A stretch of 64,000 bases of DNA from Bradyrhizobium sp. Ce-3 (GCF_022835695.1 NZ_BQUV01000006.1:62001-126000), one strand, 5' to 3'. Positions 1 to 8,751 are shown, counted from the stretch's first letter. Program-made: numbers and translations. Notes: a model not told the origin generated them from the letters alone.

Positions 1-126
1 TGTTACATGATTGGCTGTGCGTCAAGAGGGCATTATTTGCGTGCCGGATTTGGCGTCGTCGCGCGTTTAATCCCCATCGGGGTCTTTGGCGGGGGCGGTA
101 TCGTGGGCAGTGCGGCAGTTGATCGG

Positions 127-2217
127 ATGTTGCTGGATGCGGTGGCGCATTATGGTGCGGGCCGCGCGATGGAGGCCGGCACGCTGTGCGGCGACATCCT
201 CACCGCCGAGCCCGACCATGTTCCGGCGCTGCATCTGTCCGCCGTCATCGCCTTCGTGACCGATCGCGCCGCGGAAGGCGCGGTGCTGCTGAACCGGGTG
301 TTCAGCCTCGATCCGCACCATGGGCCGGCGTTCGCCACGCTCGGGGATGCGCTGGCCGTGAAGGGCGAGCATGAAGGCGCGGTGGCGGCGTTCCAGCGCG
401 GCGTGACGCTGCGGCCGAAGGATGCCGGCCTGCACATCAAGCTCGGCGTCGCGTTGTGCGACCTGTCGCGGTTCGACGAGGCCGAGACCGCGTTTCGCCG
501 CGCGATCGCGCTCGATGGCGGCCTGACGCGGGCGCGGTTCAACCTTGCCGTTGCCATGGCCGGACAGCAGCGGCCGGCCGAGGCGGAGCAGGCCTATCGC
601 GAGGTGATCGCGCGCGATCCGGCCTATCGCGGCGTCTGGCTCAACCTTGGCAATGTGTTGAGCGATCAGAAGCGGCACGAAGCCGCCGCCACGGCCTATC
701 GCCGCGGGCTTGCCGCCGATCCCGACAATCCCGGACTGCATGCGGGCCTCGGCGCCGCGCTCTATCGCCAAGGCTTGCTCGAGGACGCAATCCTGCAGTA
801 TCGCCGCGCGATCGCGCTCGACCCTGGCAACATCGCGCCGCAGCGCCTGCTCGCCATGGTGCTGCATGAGGCGGGCGATCGCGAGGAGGCCGTCCGCATC
901 TATCGGCAGGTCTCGGCCCGCGATCCGTCCGACCACGTCATCCTCAACAATCTCGGCGCCGCCCTGTTCGAACTCGGGCAGGTCGACGATGCCATCGCCT
1001 GTGCCGAGCTCGCCCTGGTGCTGAAGCCGGACTATGCCGCCGCGCACACCAATCTCGGGATCATCTTCGAGGCGCAGAACCTGGTCGAGGCGGCGGTCGC
1101 CGCGCATCGGCGTGCCATCGAGCTCGAACCCAATTACGCCAAGGGCCACGCCAATCTTGCGGTCGCGTTGCGCAATGCCGGCGAGATCGATGCCGCGCTG
1201 GTGGCCTCGCGCCGGGCCATCGCGCTCGATCCCGAGCAGCCGCTCGCGCATTACAACCACGCGCATTTCCTCCTGATGAACGGCGAGTTCGAAGAGGGCT
1301 TTGAAGAATATCAGTGGCGCCGCAAGACCAAGATGCTCAGCGATGGCGATCCCGTGTTCGACGAGCCGGAATGGCAGGGCGAGCCGCTGGCGGGACGCAC
1401 GCTGCTGCTGTTCGCCGAATACGGGCTCGGCGATGCCATCAATTTCGTCCGCTACGTGCCGATGCTGGCGGGCAGCGGCGGCCGGATCATTCTGCAGGTG
1501 CAGCCGGCACTGGTTTCGCTGCTGCGGCCGATGCTGCCCGGCGTCGCGGTGTTTGCCCGCGGCGAGCCGCTGCCGCCGTTCGACCTGCAACTGCCGCTGC
1601 TCAGCCTGCCGCGGATCTTCCGCACCACCGTCGAGACCATTCCCGCCGCGGTGTCCTATCTGCAGGCGGATGCCGTCAAGCTCGCGCGCTGGCGCGAGGC
1701 GCTCGGTGGCGTGTCCGCGCTGAAGGTCGGCGTGGTCTGGTCCGGCAATCCCAGGCACAAGGGCGACCGCCAGCGTTCGTTGCCGGCGGACGCCGTGCTG
1801 CCGCGGCTGGTCACTTCAGGCGTGCAGCTCTACAGCCTGCAGAAAGAGCCGCGGCCGGACGATGCTCCGGTGCTGCGGGGCCTTGGTGCCGATATCGTCG
1901 ACCTCGCGCCGACGCTCGGCGATTTCGCCGACACCGCGGCGGCGGTCTGCGCGCTCGATCTCGTCATCGCCGTCGACACCGCGGTGGCGCATCTCGCCGG
2001 CGCGCTCGGCCGTCCGGTCTGGATGCTGTGTCCCTATGCGCTCGACTGGCGCTGGCTGCGCGATCGTGCCGACACGCTTTGGTATCCGACCATGCGGCTG
2101 TTCCGCCAGGACAGGCCGCAGGCCTGGGAAGCCGTGCTGGCGCGGATGTCGGACGAGCTTGCACGGCTCGCGCGAGGGGAGCGGGAGTTGCTGCTGCCGG
2201 CGTCTTTTGCGCACTGA
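127..2217 (+). CDS. TPR-repeat protein with C-terminal glycosyltransferase-9-like domain
   Basis: About 700 residues. The first ~390 are tandem TPR units of 34 residues with the usual A/Y/A-x-D-P pattern (for example repeated 'RAIALDP' turns). The C-terminal ~300 residues resemble the LPS-heptosyltransferase/O-GlcNAc-transferase-like fold: 'LLLFAEYGLGDAINFVRY' near the domain start and 'DTAVAHLAGALGRPVWML' at the nucleotide-sugar pocket. Such TPR-GT fusions are common in rhizobia and may glycosylate proteins or surface glycans; the acceptor is unknown. The frame is open back to position 7 (ATG). I prefer the ATG at 127, where the TPR pattern begins, but neither start has a clear ribosome binding site; a GTG at 103 is also possible. 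Confidence 0.75.
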   Translation: MLLDAVAHYGAGRAMEAGTLCGDILTAEPDHVPALHLSAVIAFVTDRAAEGAVLLNRVFSLDPHHGPAFATLGDALAVKGEHEGAVAAFQRGVTLRPKDAGLHIKLGVALCDLSRFDEAETAFRRAIALDGGLTRARFNLAVAMAGQQRPAEAEQAYREVIARDPAYRGVWLNLGNVLSDQKRHEAAATAYRRGLAADPDNPGLHAGLGAALYRQGLLEDAILQYRRAIALDPGNIAPQRLLAMVLHEAGDREEAVRIYRQVSARDPSDHVILNNLGAALFELGQVDDAIACAELALVLKPDYAAAHTNLGIIFEAQNLVEAAVAAHRRAIELEPNYAKGHANLAVALRNAGEIDAALVASRRAIALDPEQPLAHYNHAHFLLMNGEFEEGFEEYQWRRKTKMLSDGDPVFDEPEWQGEPLAGRTLLLFAEYGLGDAINFVRYVPMLAGSGGRIILQVQPALVSLLRPMLPGVAVFARGEPLPPFDLQLPLLSLPRIFRTTVETIPAAVSYLQADAVKLARWREALGGVSALKVGVVWSGNPRHKGDRQRSLPADAVLPRLVTSGVQLYSLQKEPRPDDAPVLRGLGADIVDLAPTLGDFADTAAAVCALDLVIAVDTAVAHLAGALGRPVWMLCPYALDWRWLRDRADTLWYPTMRLFRQDRPQAWEAVLARMSDELARLARGERELLLPASFAH

Positions 2218-2224
2218 CCCGGTA

Positions 2225-3955
2225 TCATCCCACGCTCATTCCCTGCGCGCCGCCGAGCAGCTTCACGTTGAGCCGGCCGCCGTCGAACAGCATCTCGTTG
2301 AGCGCGCCGTCGATGTCCTCGGCGGTGACATCCTGGCCGCCTCCGCGGGCGATACTGGCCTGCGCGATGCGGCGCATCAGCTCCTTGATGAAGGCGGCGC
2401 TGACGCCTGCGGTGCGTTGCACCGCTGCATCGATGACCGGCGGCTCGAGCGGCAGGCCACGGCCATAGAGCCGGATCAGCTTGCCGCGGCCGCTCTCGTC
2501 GGGCAGCGGCACCTCGATCGCCTGGTCGATGCGGCCGGGCCGGCCGGCCAGCGCGCCTTCCAGCTCCTCGGGCCGGTTGGTGGTCAGCACGAACAGGATA
2601 TCGCAATCCTCCTTCAGGCCGTCCATTTCGTTGAGCAGCTTGTTGAGCAGCGATTCCTCACACGGTCCGCCCATGTCCTCGCGGTCGCGTGCGATCAGGT
2701 CGACGTCCTCGATCACGACCATCGCCGGCTGTAGCAGCCGCGCCAGGCTCATATATGCGCCGAGCAGGCCGACCTGCTCGGCGGTGATGATCAGCGTGGT
2801 GTGGTTTGGCAGGTTGGTGGCGAGGTAGCGAATGGTGTGGGTCTTGCCGGTGCCGGGCGGGCCGTAGAGCAGGATGCCCTTGCGGGTCGACTGGCCGAGC
2901 TTGCGCAGCAGATCGCGGCTTTCGACGAAGTCGAGCACGTTGCGGTCGAGCAGCCGCAGCGTCCGTTCCGGCAGGATCACGTCATCACGGGCAACCGTCG
3001 GCAGCCGATGCACGGTCACGCCGCGGGCGCGCCCGCGATAGTCCGCGGCATCTTCCAGCGACAGGATCTTGCCGCGATAGGACCGTGCCGCATGCACGGC
3101 CGCTTCCAGCTCGGCAAACGTCCGCTGCACCAGGCTGTTTCCGGCGGCGCCTGCGGGCACCGCGAGTTCGATCCGCAAGCCCGGCTCGCCCTGATAGTCG
3201 CGATGGTAGCTGAGCAGCACCGCGTAGCGCAGCTCTTCGGTTTGGCACAGCCACAATCCATTGGTCAGGCATTTCACCGACTCGGGCTCGCCCACGTCGA
3301 TATCGTAATATTGCGGCGGCGCGATCGCCGGCGCATTGCGGCTGTTTTCCATCAGCGCGGCTATCGTGAGGGTCTCATAGCGGTGTTGCTCATGAAGGCC
3401 GAAGAAATGGATCGGCGCGTCGAACAATCTGTCGATCGCGATCTGGACGTCTGCACGCATGTGACCAGGAAACTGCCGCGACCGGGTCATGATCTGGTTG
3501 CGCGGCGTCCCGGCAAAATGCCAATCGAGCGCCATGAAGGCATATCTGAACTCTTCACTCGGCAGATTTTCCGAGCTCGCCCGCGCGGCGATCAAGCAGT
3601 TGCCGCACAGGCAGACCGTCCTGCGGATGAGAAAGACGTCGGTCACGGGTTCCAGCGCGCCACAGAGGTCGCACGGCCGCGCCGCTTCGGCGGCTGCCGG
3701 CGTGATCAGCAATGGATGGCCATTGCCATCGATCAGTTGCTGGGCGGACTCAAGCAGCGCCTTGGCCACCGTCGCGGGATAGGGGCCGCAGGCGAAACCG
3801 TTCTGAGCCTCGATCCGCGCGGTGATGGCAATCGCTTCTTTCCGGGATTTGCCGAATACCGTGCGTAACAGGTTCCGCATGAATTCCAACGGCGTCCTGT
3901 CGTCATCATGAATGAAGAGCTTGACCGGGCCGTTCTCGGCAAAAACGTCGTGCAT
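2225..3955 (-). CDS. ClpS-like / ClpX-type zinc finger / AAA+ ATPase fusion protein
   Basis: 576 residues from the ATG at 3955, which follows a GAGGTGA ribosome binding site; the frame continues to 4024 but without such a site. Residues 11-86 align with the ClpS adaptor core ('HDDDRTPLEF' for the E. coli 'VNDDYTPMEF', then 'CG..' and 'GHPLL'). C95-x2-C98-x18-C117-x2-C120 has the same spacing as the ClpX zinc-binding domain. Residues 130-340 are not recognised. Residues ~355-560 form an AAA+ module of the BCS1/Cdc48-like kind: Walker A GPPGTGKT at 365-372, Walker B 'VVIEDVD' at 413-419, arginine-finger region 'GRPGRIDQ' at 471-478. No protease motif (HExxH) or transmembrane segment is visible. 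It may unfold or remodel proteins selected by its own adaptor domain. Two LexA-type boxes lie just upstream, so DNA-damage induction is expected. The domain calls are by eye. Confidence 0.85.
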   Translation of the reverse strand: MHDVFAENGPVKLFIHDDDRTPLEFMRNLLRTVFGKSRKEAIAITARIEAQNGFACGPYPATVAKALLESAQQLIDGNGHPLLITPAAAEAARPCDLCGALEPVTDVFLIRRTVCLCGNCLIAARASSENLPSEEFRYAFMALDWHFAGTPRNQIMTRSRQFPGHMRADVQIAIDRLFDAPIHFFGLHEQHRYETLTIAALMENSRNAPAIAPPQYYDIDVGEPESVKCLTNGLWLCQTEELRYAVLLSYHRDYQGEPGLRIELAVPAGAAGNSLVQRTFAELEAAVHAARSYRGKILSLEDAADYRGRARGVTVHRLPTVARDDVILPERTLRLLDRNVLDFVESRDLLRKLGQSTRKGILLYGPPGTGKTHTIRYLATNLPNHTTLIITAEQVGLLGAYMSLARLLQPAMVVIEDVDLIARDREDMGGPCEESLLNKLLNEMDGLKEDCDILFVLTTNRPEELEGALAGRPGRIDQAIEVPLPDESGRGKLIRLYGRGLPLEPPVIDAAVQRTAGVSAAFIKELMRRIAQASIARGGGQDVTAEDIDGALNEMLFDGGRLNVKLLGGAQGMSVG

Positions 3956-3965
3956 GATCACCTCG

Positions 3966-4000
3966 GAACGCAATTGGAACCAAAAGAACAAAATAAGAAC
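3966..4000 (-). promoter_or_regulatory. Two tandem LexA (SOS) boxes upstream of the ClpS/AAA+ gene
   Basis: On the plus strand GAAC-N7-GAAC occurs at 3966-3980 and again at 3986-4000, 5 bp apart. On the coding strand both read GTTC-N7-GTTC, the LexA box of alphaproteobacteria. The distal one has the T-rich centre (TTATTTT) typical of functional boxes. They lie 11-45 bp upstream of the start codon at 3955, where LexA would block transcription. LexA binding is inferred. Confidence 0.7.
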
Positions 4001-4282
4001 AACATGGCCGCCGATCTGCGTCAAGCGAAAGATTCCGCCGCCTCATCCCTGACGTGTGGTGAGCCGCTCGGCCGGTCCAGTCGGGAATGCACTGCATGCG
4101 GTAAACGCGGCTCAACACCTGTGACGTTCGTGCTGCGGCAAATGCCAAGAGATGGTCGCCGCAGCGGCAAACTTCCGACACATCATCAAGGCGAAAAGGG
4201 GCGATCCGACATGGCGCGAGCGCGAGTGCAGAGTCCTCCCCGGGGATCTGCCGTCGCGCAATTATTTTAATAAGAGGCCCTC
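4001..4282. other. Intergenic region between divergent genes
   Basis: This completes the 327-bp gap between the AAA+ gene and the mechanosensitive channel gene. Beyond the LexA-type boxes at 3966-4000 I see no gene, hairpin or repeat in it. Promoters for both directions must lie here. Confidence 0.5.
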
Positions 4283-6622
4283 GTGTCGCACAAAATTCGC
4301 CTTGCGCTTCTCCTCATCATCACCCTGTTCGTCTCTCCTGCGCTGGCGCAGCCGGCCGCCAAGCCGGCGCCGCCGCAACCCGTGACCGGCGACGCGCTGA
4401 CGCCGGAGCAGGCCAAGCGCGCACTCGACACGCTGCAGGACGACAAGAAGCGCGGCGAGATCATCAATACGCTGCGCGCGATCGCCAATGCTTCGCCGCA
4501 GGCGGCGCAGCCGGCGCCCGAGCAGCCGCAGTCGGCGATCCCGCTCAGCGCGGACAGCCTCGGCGCGCAGCTGCTGCTGATGGTATCGGAACAGGTCGGC
4601 GAGATGTCGCGCGAGGTCGCCGACGTCGCGCGCACGCTGACGCATTTCCCGGCGTTCTATTACTGGTTCGTGCGTACCGCCAACGATCCGGCCGCCTATG
4701 GCCTCCTGATCGACATCGCCTGGAAGCTGGCGCTGGTGTTCGGCTGCGCGCTATCAGCTGAATGGGTGGTGTTCCGCTTCATCAAGCGGCCGGTCGCATT
4801 CCTCGAAGCGCGGCTGCCGCAGACCGCGCGCGTGCCGGTGCAGACGCTCGCCAGCGCCGATCCGCCGTCGTCGGTTGCCGACGTCACGCCGGAGGCCGAC
4901 CTGCATCGCCGCCGGCTCAGCCTGGCGCGGGCCTGGCAGTCGCTGGTCCGGCTGCCCTTCGTGCTCGGCCGCCTGCTGCTCGAATTGCTGCCGGTCGTCG
5001 TGTTCGGCGGCACAGCCACCGCGCTGCTCGGCACCGAGATCGGCGACCAGTCGACCACGCGGCTCGTGATCCTCGCCGTCGTCAACGCCTATGTGTTCTC
5101 GCGCGTGCTGATCTGCGCGGTGCGGGCGCTGGCCGGCCCGTTCGGCCTGGTCCGCGTCCGGGCCGAGACTGCGGCCTATATCGAGATCTGGGCGCGGCGC
5201 ATCGTCGCCGTCGGCGTGTCCGGCATCGCCTTTGCCAATGTCGCGCTGCTGCTCGGGCTGCATCGCGCGGGCTATGCCGCGCTGATCCGGCTGGTGATGC
5301 TGGTGGTGCACCTCTTCATCGTCGTCATCATCCTGCAGTGCCGCCGGCAGGTCGCCGACGTCATCCGCGCGCCGGCCGATCGCATCGGGTTCGCGGCGCG
5401 GGTCCGCAACCGCCTCGCCAGCCTTTGGCATGTGCTGGCGATCGCGCTCGACCTCGCGCTGTGGGCGGTGTGGGCGCTCAACATCCGCAACGGCTATTCG
5501 CTGCTGCTGCAATATTTCGTCGGCACCGTTGCGGTACTGCTGGTCACGCGGCTCGTCATCATGGTGGTGCTGAGCCTGATCGACCGCGGCTTCCGCATCA
5601 GCCCCGAGCTGATCGAGCGCTTCCCGGGGCTCGAGACCCGCGCCAACCGCTATCTGCCGCTGCTGCGCAAGGTGGTCACCGCGGTGATCGCCCTGATCGG
5701 CTTCGTCGCGCTGCTCGAGGTCTGGGGCGTCGATGCCATCGTCTGGTTCTATGGCGGCCAGATCGGCTCGCGCCTGATCTCGGCGCTGGTGACGATCGGC
5801 ATTGCCGCGCTCGCCGCGGCGGTGATCTGGGAAGTTGCCAATGCGCTGATGGACCGGCAGATCGACACGCTCTCGCGCGACGGGCATTACGCCCGCGCCG
5901 CGCGGCTGCGCACCTTCCAACCGATGCTGCGCACTGCGCTGTTCTGCATGATCGTCGCGGTGGTCGGGCTCACCGCGCTGAGCGAGATCGGCGTCAACGT
6001 CGCGCCGCTGCTCGCCGGCGCCGGCATCGTCGGCATCGCGATCGGCTTCGGCTCGCAGAAGCTGGTGCAGGACCTGATCACCGGGCTGTTCCTCCTGATC
6101 GAGAACACGGTGCAGGTCGGCGACACCGTCACGGTGTCGGGCCTGTCGGGCGTGGTCGAGAACGTCTCGATCCGCACCATGCGGCTGCGCGCCGGCGACG
6201 GCTCGGTGCATGTCGTGCCGTTCAGCGCCGTGACCACGATCACCAACTCCAGCCGCGGTGCGGGCAACGCCGCGGTCAGCGTCAACGTGTCCTACAAGGA
6301 GGACACCGACCGCGCCGGCGAGGTGCTGAAGGACATCGTTGCAGGGATGCGCCAGGAGACGGCGTATCGCGCATTCATTCGAGGCGACCTCGAATTGTGG
6401 GGCGTCGACAAGGTCGACGGCTCGGTCGTGACCATCGTCGGCCAGATCCGCTGCACCGATAGCGGCCGCTGGTCGGTGCAGCGCGAATTCAACCGCCGCA
6501 TGAAGCGCCGCTTCCAGGAGGAAGGCATCGAGATCGCTTCGATGGGCCAGACCATCCTGATGCAGCTTCCGCCGCCCTCGGAGCCTGATACCAGCGCGCT
6601 GCCGCGCCGCGCGGCGGGCTGA
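4283..6622 (+). CDS. Large MscS-family mechanosensitive ion channel
   Basis: 779 residues from a GTG start preceded by AGAGG. An N-terminal signal peptide ends near 'ALAQ' (residue ~23), then a Pro/Ala-rich periplasmic stretch and about ten hydrophobic segments. The MscS core is near residues 560-720: a Gly/Ala-rich pore helix ('AGAGIVGIAIGFGSQKLVQD') followed by the beta domain 'VGDTVTVSGLSGVVENVSIR' and 'VPFSAVTTITNSSRG'. The length and extra membrane helices place it with YbdG/MscK-like large channels rather than the ~290-residue MscS. Its expected role is relief of turgor after hypo-osmotic shock. It appears monocistronic. Confidence 0.92.
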   Translation: MSHKIRLALLLIITLFVSPALAQPAAKPAPPQPVTGDALTPEQAKRALDTLQDDKKRGEIINTLRAIANASPQAAQPAPEQPQSAIPLSADSLGAQLLLMVSEQVGEMSREVADVARTLTHFPAFYYWFVRTANDPAAYGLLIDIAWKLALVFGCALSAEWVVFRFIKRPVAFLEARLPQTARVPVQTLASADPPSSVADVTPEADLHRRRLSLARAWQSLVRLPFVLGRLLLELLPVVVFGGTATALLGTEIGDQSTTRLVILAVVNAYVFSRVLICAVRALAGPFGLVRVRAETAAYIEIWARRIVAVGVSGIAFANVALLLGLHRAGYAALIRLVMLVVHLFIVVIILQCRRQVADVIRAPADRIGFAARVRNRLASLWHVLAIALDLALWAVWALNIRNGYSLLLQYFVGTVAVLLVTRLVIMVVLSLIDRGFRISPELIERFPGLETRANRYLPLLRKVVTAVIALIGFVALLEVWGVDAIVWFYGGQIGSRLISALVTIGIAALAAAVIWEVANALMDRQIDTLSRDGHYARAARLRTFQPMLRTALFCMIVAVVGLTALSEIGVNVAPLLAGAGIVGIAIGFGSQKLVQDLITGLFLLIENTVQVGDTVTVSGLSGVVENVSIRTMRLRAGDGSVHVVPFSAVTTITNSSRGAGNAAVSVNVSYKEDTDRAGEVLKDIVAGMRQETAYRAFIRGDLELWGVDKVDGSVVTIVGQIRCTDSGRWSVQREFNRRMKRRFQEEGIEIASMGQTILMQLPPPSEPDTSALPRRAAG

Positions 6623-6639
6623 TGAGGCAGGCTCCGCTT

Positions 6640-6790
6640 CCCTCTCCCCGCGTGCGGGGAGAGGTCGGAACGCATCGTGAGATGCGTTCCGGGTGAGGGG
6701 GAGCCTCCACGAGCACAGCTATCGTCGTTTGTGCGGAGGCAGCCCCTCACCCCAACCCTCTCCCCGTAAGAACGGGGAGAGGGAGTAAAC
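6640..6790. repeat. Intergenic palindromic repeat ('CTCTCCCCG' type)
   Basis: Two hairpins with arms CTCTCCCCG/CGGGGAGAG, at 6651-6671 and near 6761-6781, face each other across about 80 bp. In the left half the text 'GCATCGTGAGATGC' is itself palindromic, and GGGTGAGGGG/CCCCTCACCC bound the middle. It looks like a non-coding repeat element with inverted halves, and may also end transcription of the channel gene. Confidence 0.6.
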
Positions 6791-6809
6791 TGGCTGAATG
6801 CTTATCGCC

Positions 6810-6849
6810 GCGTCTCACGGTTGCGACATGTCTTGCGACCGTGAGACGC
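6810..6849. promoter_or_regulatory. 40-bp palindrome, likely upstream activator site
   Basis: Perfect 12-bp arms GCGTCTCACGGT and ACCGTGAGACGC flank a 16-bp centre holding two TTGCGAC direct repeats and the palindrome GACATGTC. It lies ~83 bp upstream of the sigma-54 promoter at 6932, the usual place for an enhancer-binding-protein site. The best candidate binder is the AcoR-like activator encoded at 11822-13687 (inference). Confidence 0.6.
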
Positions 6850-6931
6850 CGTTAGCCTTCCTATGCCCGGCGATCGGCCGCGGCCCGGCCGAAATCCTGC
6901 CGATCCCGCGCATTCCCTGCGATTTCCTCGC

Positions 6932-6947
6932 TGGCACAGCGCTTGCT
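6932..6947 (+). promoter_or_regulatory. Sigma-54 (-24/-12) promoter
   Basis: TGGCAC-N5-TTGCT at 6932-6947 matches the RpoN consensus TGGCAC-N5-TTGCW. It points at the monooxygenase gene starting at 7017, about 70 bp away. Confidence 0.75.
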
Positions 6948-7016
6948 GACTGTCGCGCGAATGCGCGGCAAGACGCATTGCATGACTGAACCCAAACGCG
7001 AAGGAAGGAAACGCAC

Positions 7017-8117
7017 ATGGAGCTTGGCTACTTCACAATGCCCTCGCACCCGCCGGAGTGCGGATTGAAGGAGGGGCACGACTGGGACCTACAGACGCTG
7101 CGCTGGCTCGACGAGCTCGGCTATCAGGAAGCCTGGATCGGCGAGCATCATACCGCACCCTGGGAGCCGCATCCGTCGCCCGATCTGCTGGTCGCGCAGG
7201 CGCTGCTGCAGACCAAGAATCTGCGCATCGGGCCCGGCGGCTTCCTGCTGCCGTATCATCACCCCGCCGAGCTCGCCAATCGCGTCGCGATGCTCGATCA
7301 TCTTTCGAACGGTCGGTTGAATTTCGGCGTCGCCGCCTCCGGCCTGCCGAGCGACTGGGCGATGTTCAACGTCGACGGCATGTCGGGACAGAACCGCGAC
7401 ATGACCCGCGAGGCGCTCGAGATCATCCTGAAGATGTGGACCGAGCCGGCGCCGTGGACCCACAAGGGCAAGTTCTGGACGGTGACCAAGCCGGACACGA
7501 TGTTCGATTTCCTGAAACCCCACATCAAGCCGCAGCAAGCGCCGCATCCGCCGATCGGCGTCGCCGGCCTGTCGAAGAATTCCGACACGCTGAAGCTCGC
7601 CGGCGAGCGCGGCTTCATTCCGATGAGCCTCAACCTCAACCCGGCCTATGTCGGCAGCCACTGGGAGTCGGTGGAAGCTGGTGCCGCCAAGACCGGCCGC
7701 AAGCCGAGTCGCAAGGACTGGCGGCTGGTGCGCGAGGTGTTCGTGGCTGATACCGACGAGGAGGCGTGGAAGCTCTCGACCGGCGACATGATGGGCCGGA
7801 TGATGGGCGAGTACTTCCTGCCGCTGCTCGGCCATTTCGGCTTCAAGGACTACCTGAAGCACGCGCCCGATGTGCCGGACAGCGACGTTACCGTCGAATA
7901 TTGCGCGCGCCGGAATTGGATCGTCGGCTCGCCGGCGACCGTCACCGAGAAGATCGAGAAGATCTACCGGGAGGTCGGCGGCTTCGGCGTGCTGTGCGTG
8001 TTCGGCTTCGACTACAAGCACAAGCCGGAGGCCTGGCACAACTCCCTGCGGCTCCTGAAGCAGGAGGTGATGCCGCGGCTGAAGCATCTCGGCGCCGAGT
8101 TCGAGAAGGCCGCATGA
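7017..8117 (+). CDS. LLM-class flavin-dependent monooxygenase (LimB-like)
   Basis: 366 residues; ATG preceded by GAAGGAAGG. It has the TIM-barrel pattern of bacterial luciferase-like enzymes: 'MELGYFTMP' at the N terminus, 'EAWIGEHHT' near residue 43, 'LLPYHHPAELANRVAMLD' and 'GRLNFGVAASG'. The family oxidises small organic substrates with reduced FMN and O2. The pattern is nearest to limonene-1,2-monooxygenase-type proteins, but the substrate cannot be fixed from sequence. A flavin reductase gene follows 64 bp downstream and probably supplies FMNH2. The gene lies behind a sigma-54 promoter with an upstream palindrome, so it is probably induced through an enhancer-binding activator. Confidence 0.88.
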   Translation: MELGYFTMPSHPPECGLKEGHDWDLQTLRWLDELGYQEAWIGEHHTAPWEPHPSPDLLVAQALLQTKNLRIGPGGFLLPYHHPAELANRVAMLDHLSNGRLNFGVAASGLPSDWAMFNVDGMSGQNRDMTREALEIILKMWTEPAPWTHKGKFWTVTKPDTMFDFLKPHIKPQQAPHPPIGVAGLSKNSDTLKLAGERGFIPMSLNLNPAYVGSHWESVEAGAAKTGRKPSRKDWRLVREVFVADTDEEAWKLSTGDMMGRMMGEYFLPLLGHFGFKDYLKHAPDVPDSDVTVEYCARRNWIVGSPATVTEKIEKIYREVGGFGVLCVFGFDYKHKPEAWHNSLRLLKQEVMPRLKHLGAEFEKAA

Positions 8118-8181
8118 CAGCTGCGCGGGGTGCGGGGCTTGCCTCGTACCCCGCGTCGCATATCTTAGATGGAGCTTTTCT

Positions 8182-8751
8182 ATGAGGTTTTGCGGCATGA
8201 GCGTCGACGCACAGAGTTTCAAGCAAGCGATGCGGCATTGCGCCGGCGCGGTGGCGCTGGTGACGGTCGGCCGCGAGCCGGGACAGCGCACCGGCCTGAC
8301 CGTGACCTCGGCCTGCTCGCTGTCGGACAACCCGCCTTCGGTGCTGGTCTGCGTTAACCGTAATGCCAGCGCGCATGAGCGCATCCGCGCCGAGCGCCAT
8401 TTCGTCATCAACTTCCTGAACGAGGACCATGCGCTGCTGGCGCTGACCTTCTCCGGCCAGAAGGGCGTCAACGGCGACGACCGGTTTGCGTTTGGGCGCT
8501 GGACCACGGGCGCCACCGGCGCCCCGGTGCTGGAGGATGCGGTGGCGGCGTTCGACTGCGTGCTGAGCCAGGAGCTCGAGACCAAGACCCATTCGATCTT
8601 CATCGGCGAGGTCCAGCATGTCCGCGCCGCGACCACGGTCGATCCGCTGATCTATCTGCGTTCCGGCTTCCAGAGCGTGCGCAACATCCACGATCCGATC
8701 ACGCTCGGCGACGTCGACGCGCGGCGCGTGAGCTGGAACGAGTTTTCGTAA
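8182..8751 (+). CDS. Flavin reductase family protein (FMN:NAD(P)H reductase component)
   Basis: 189 residues (184 if the ATG at 8197 is used). It shows the flavin-reductase-like FMN-binding fold: 'MRHCAGAVALVTV' then 'TGLTVTSACSLSDNPPSVLVCVNR', 'HFVINFLNEDH' and 'IFIGEVQHV'. Members reduce FMN or FAD with NAD(P)H and hand it to a partner monooxygenase. It directly follows the LLM monooxygenase gene on the same strand, so the two are read as a two-component monooxygenase driven by the sigma-54 promoter at 6932. Confidence 0.88.
   Translation: MRFCGMSVDAQSFKQAMRHCAGAVALVTVGREPGQRTGLTVTSACSLSDNPPSVLVCVNRNASAHERIRAERHFVINFLNEDHALLALTFSGQKGVNGDDRFAFGRWTTGATGAPVLEDAVAAFDCVLSQELETKTHSIFIGEVQHVRAATTVDPLIYLRSGFQSVRNIHDPITLGDVDARRVSWNEFS

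Noticed and set aside
67-1758. Long minus-strand frame opposite the TPR gene
   Set aside because: Shadow frame of GC-rich coding DNA; the plus strand has clear TPR periodicity and a glycosyltransferase-like domain.
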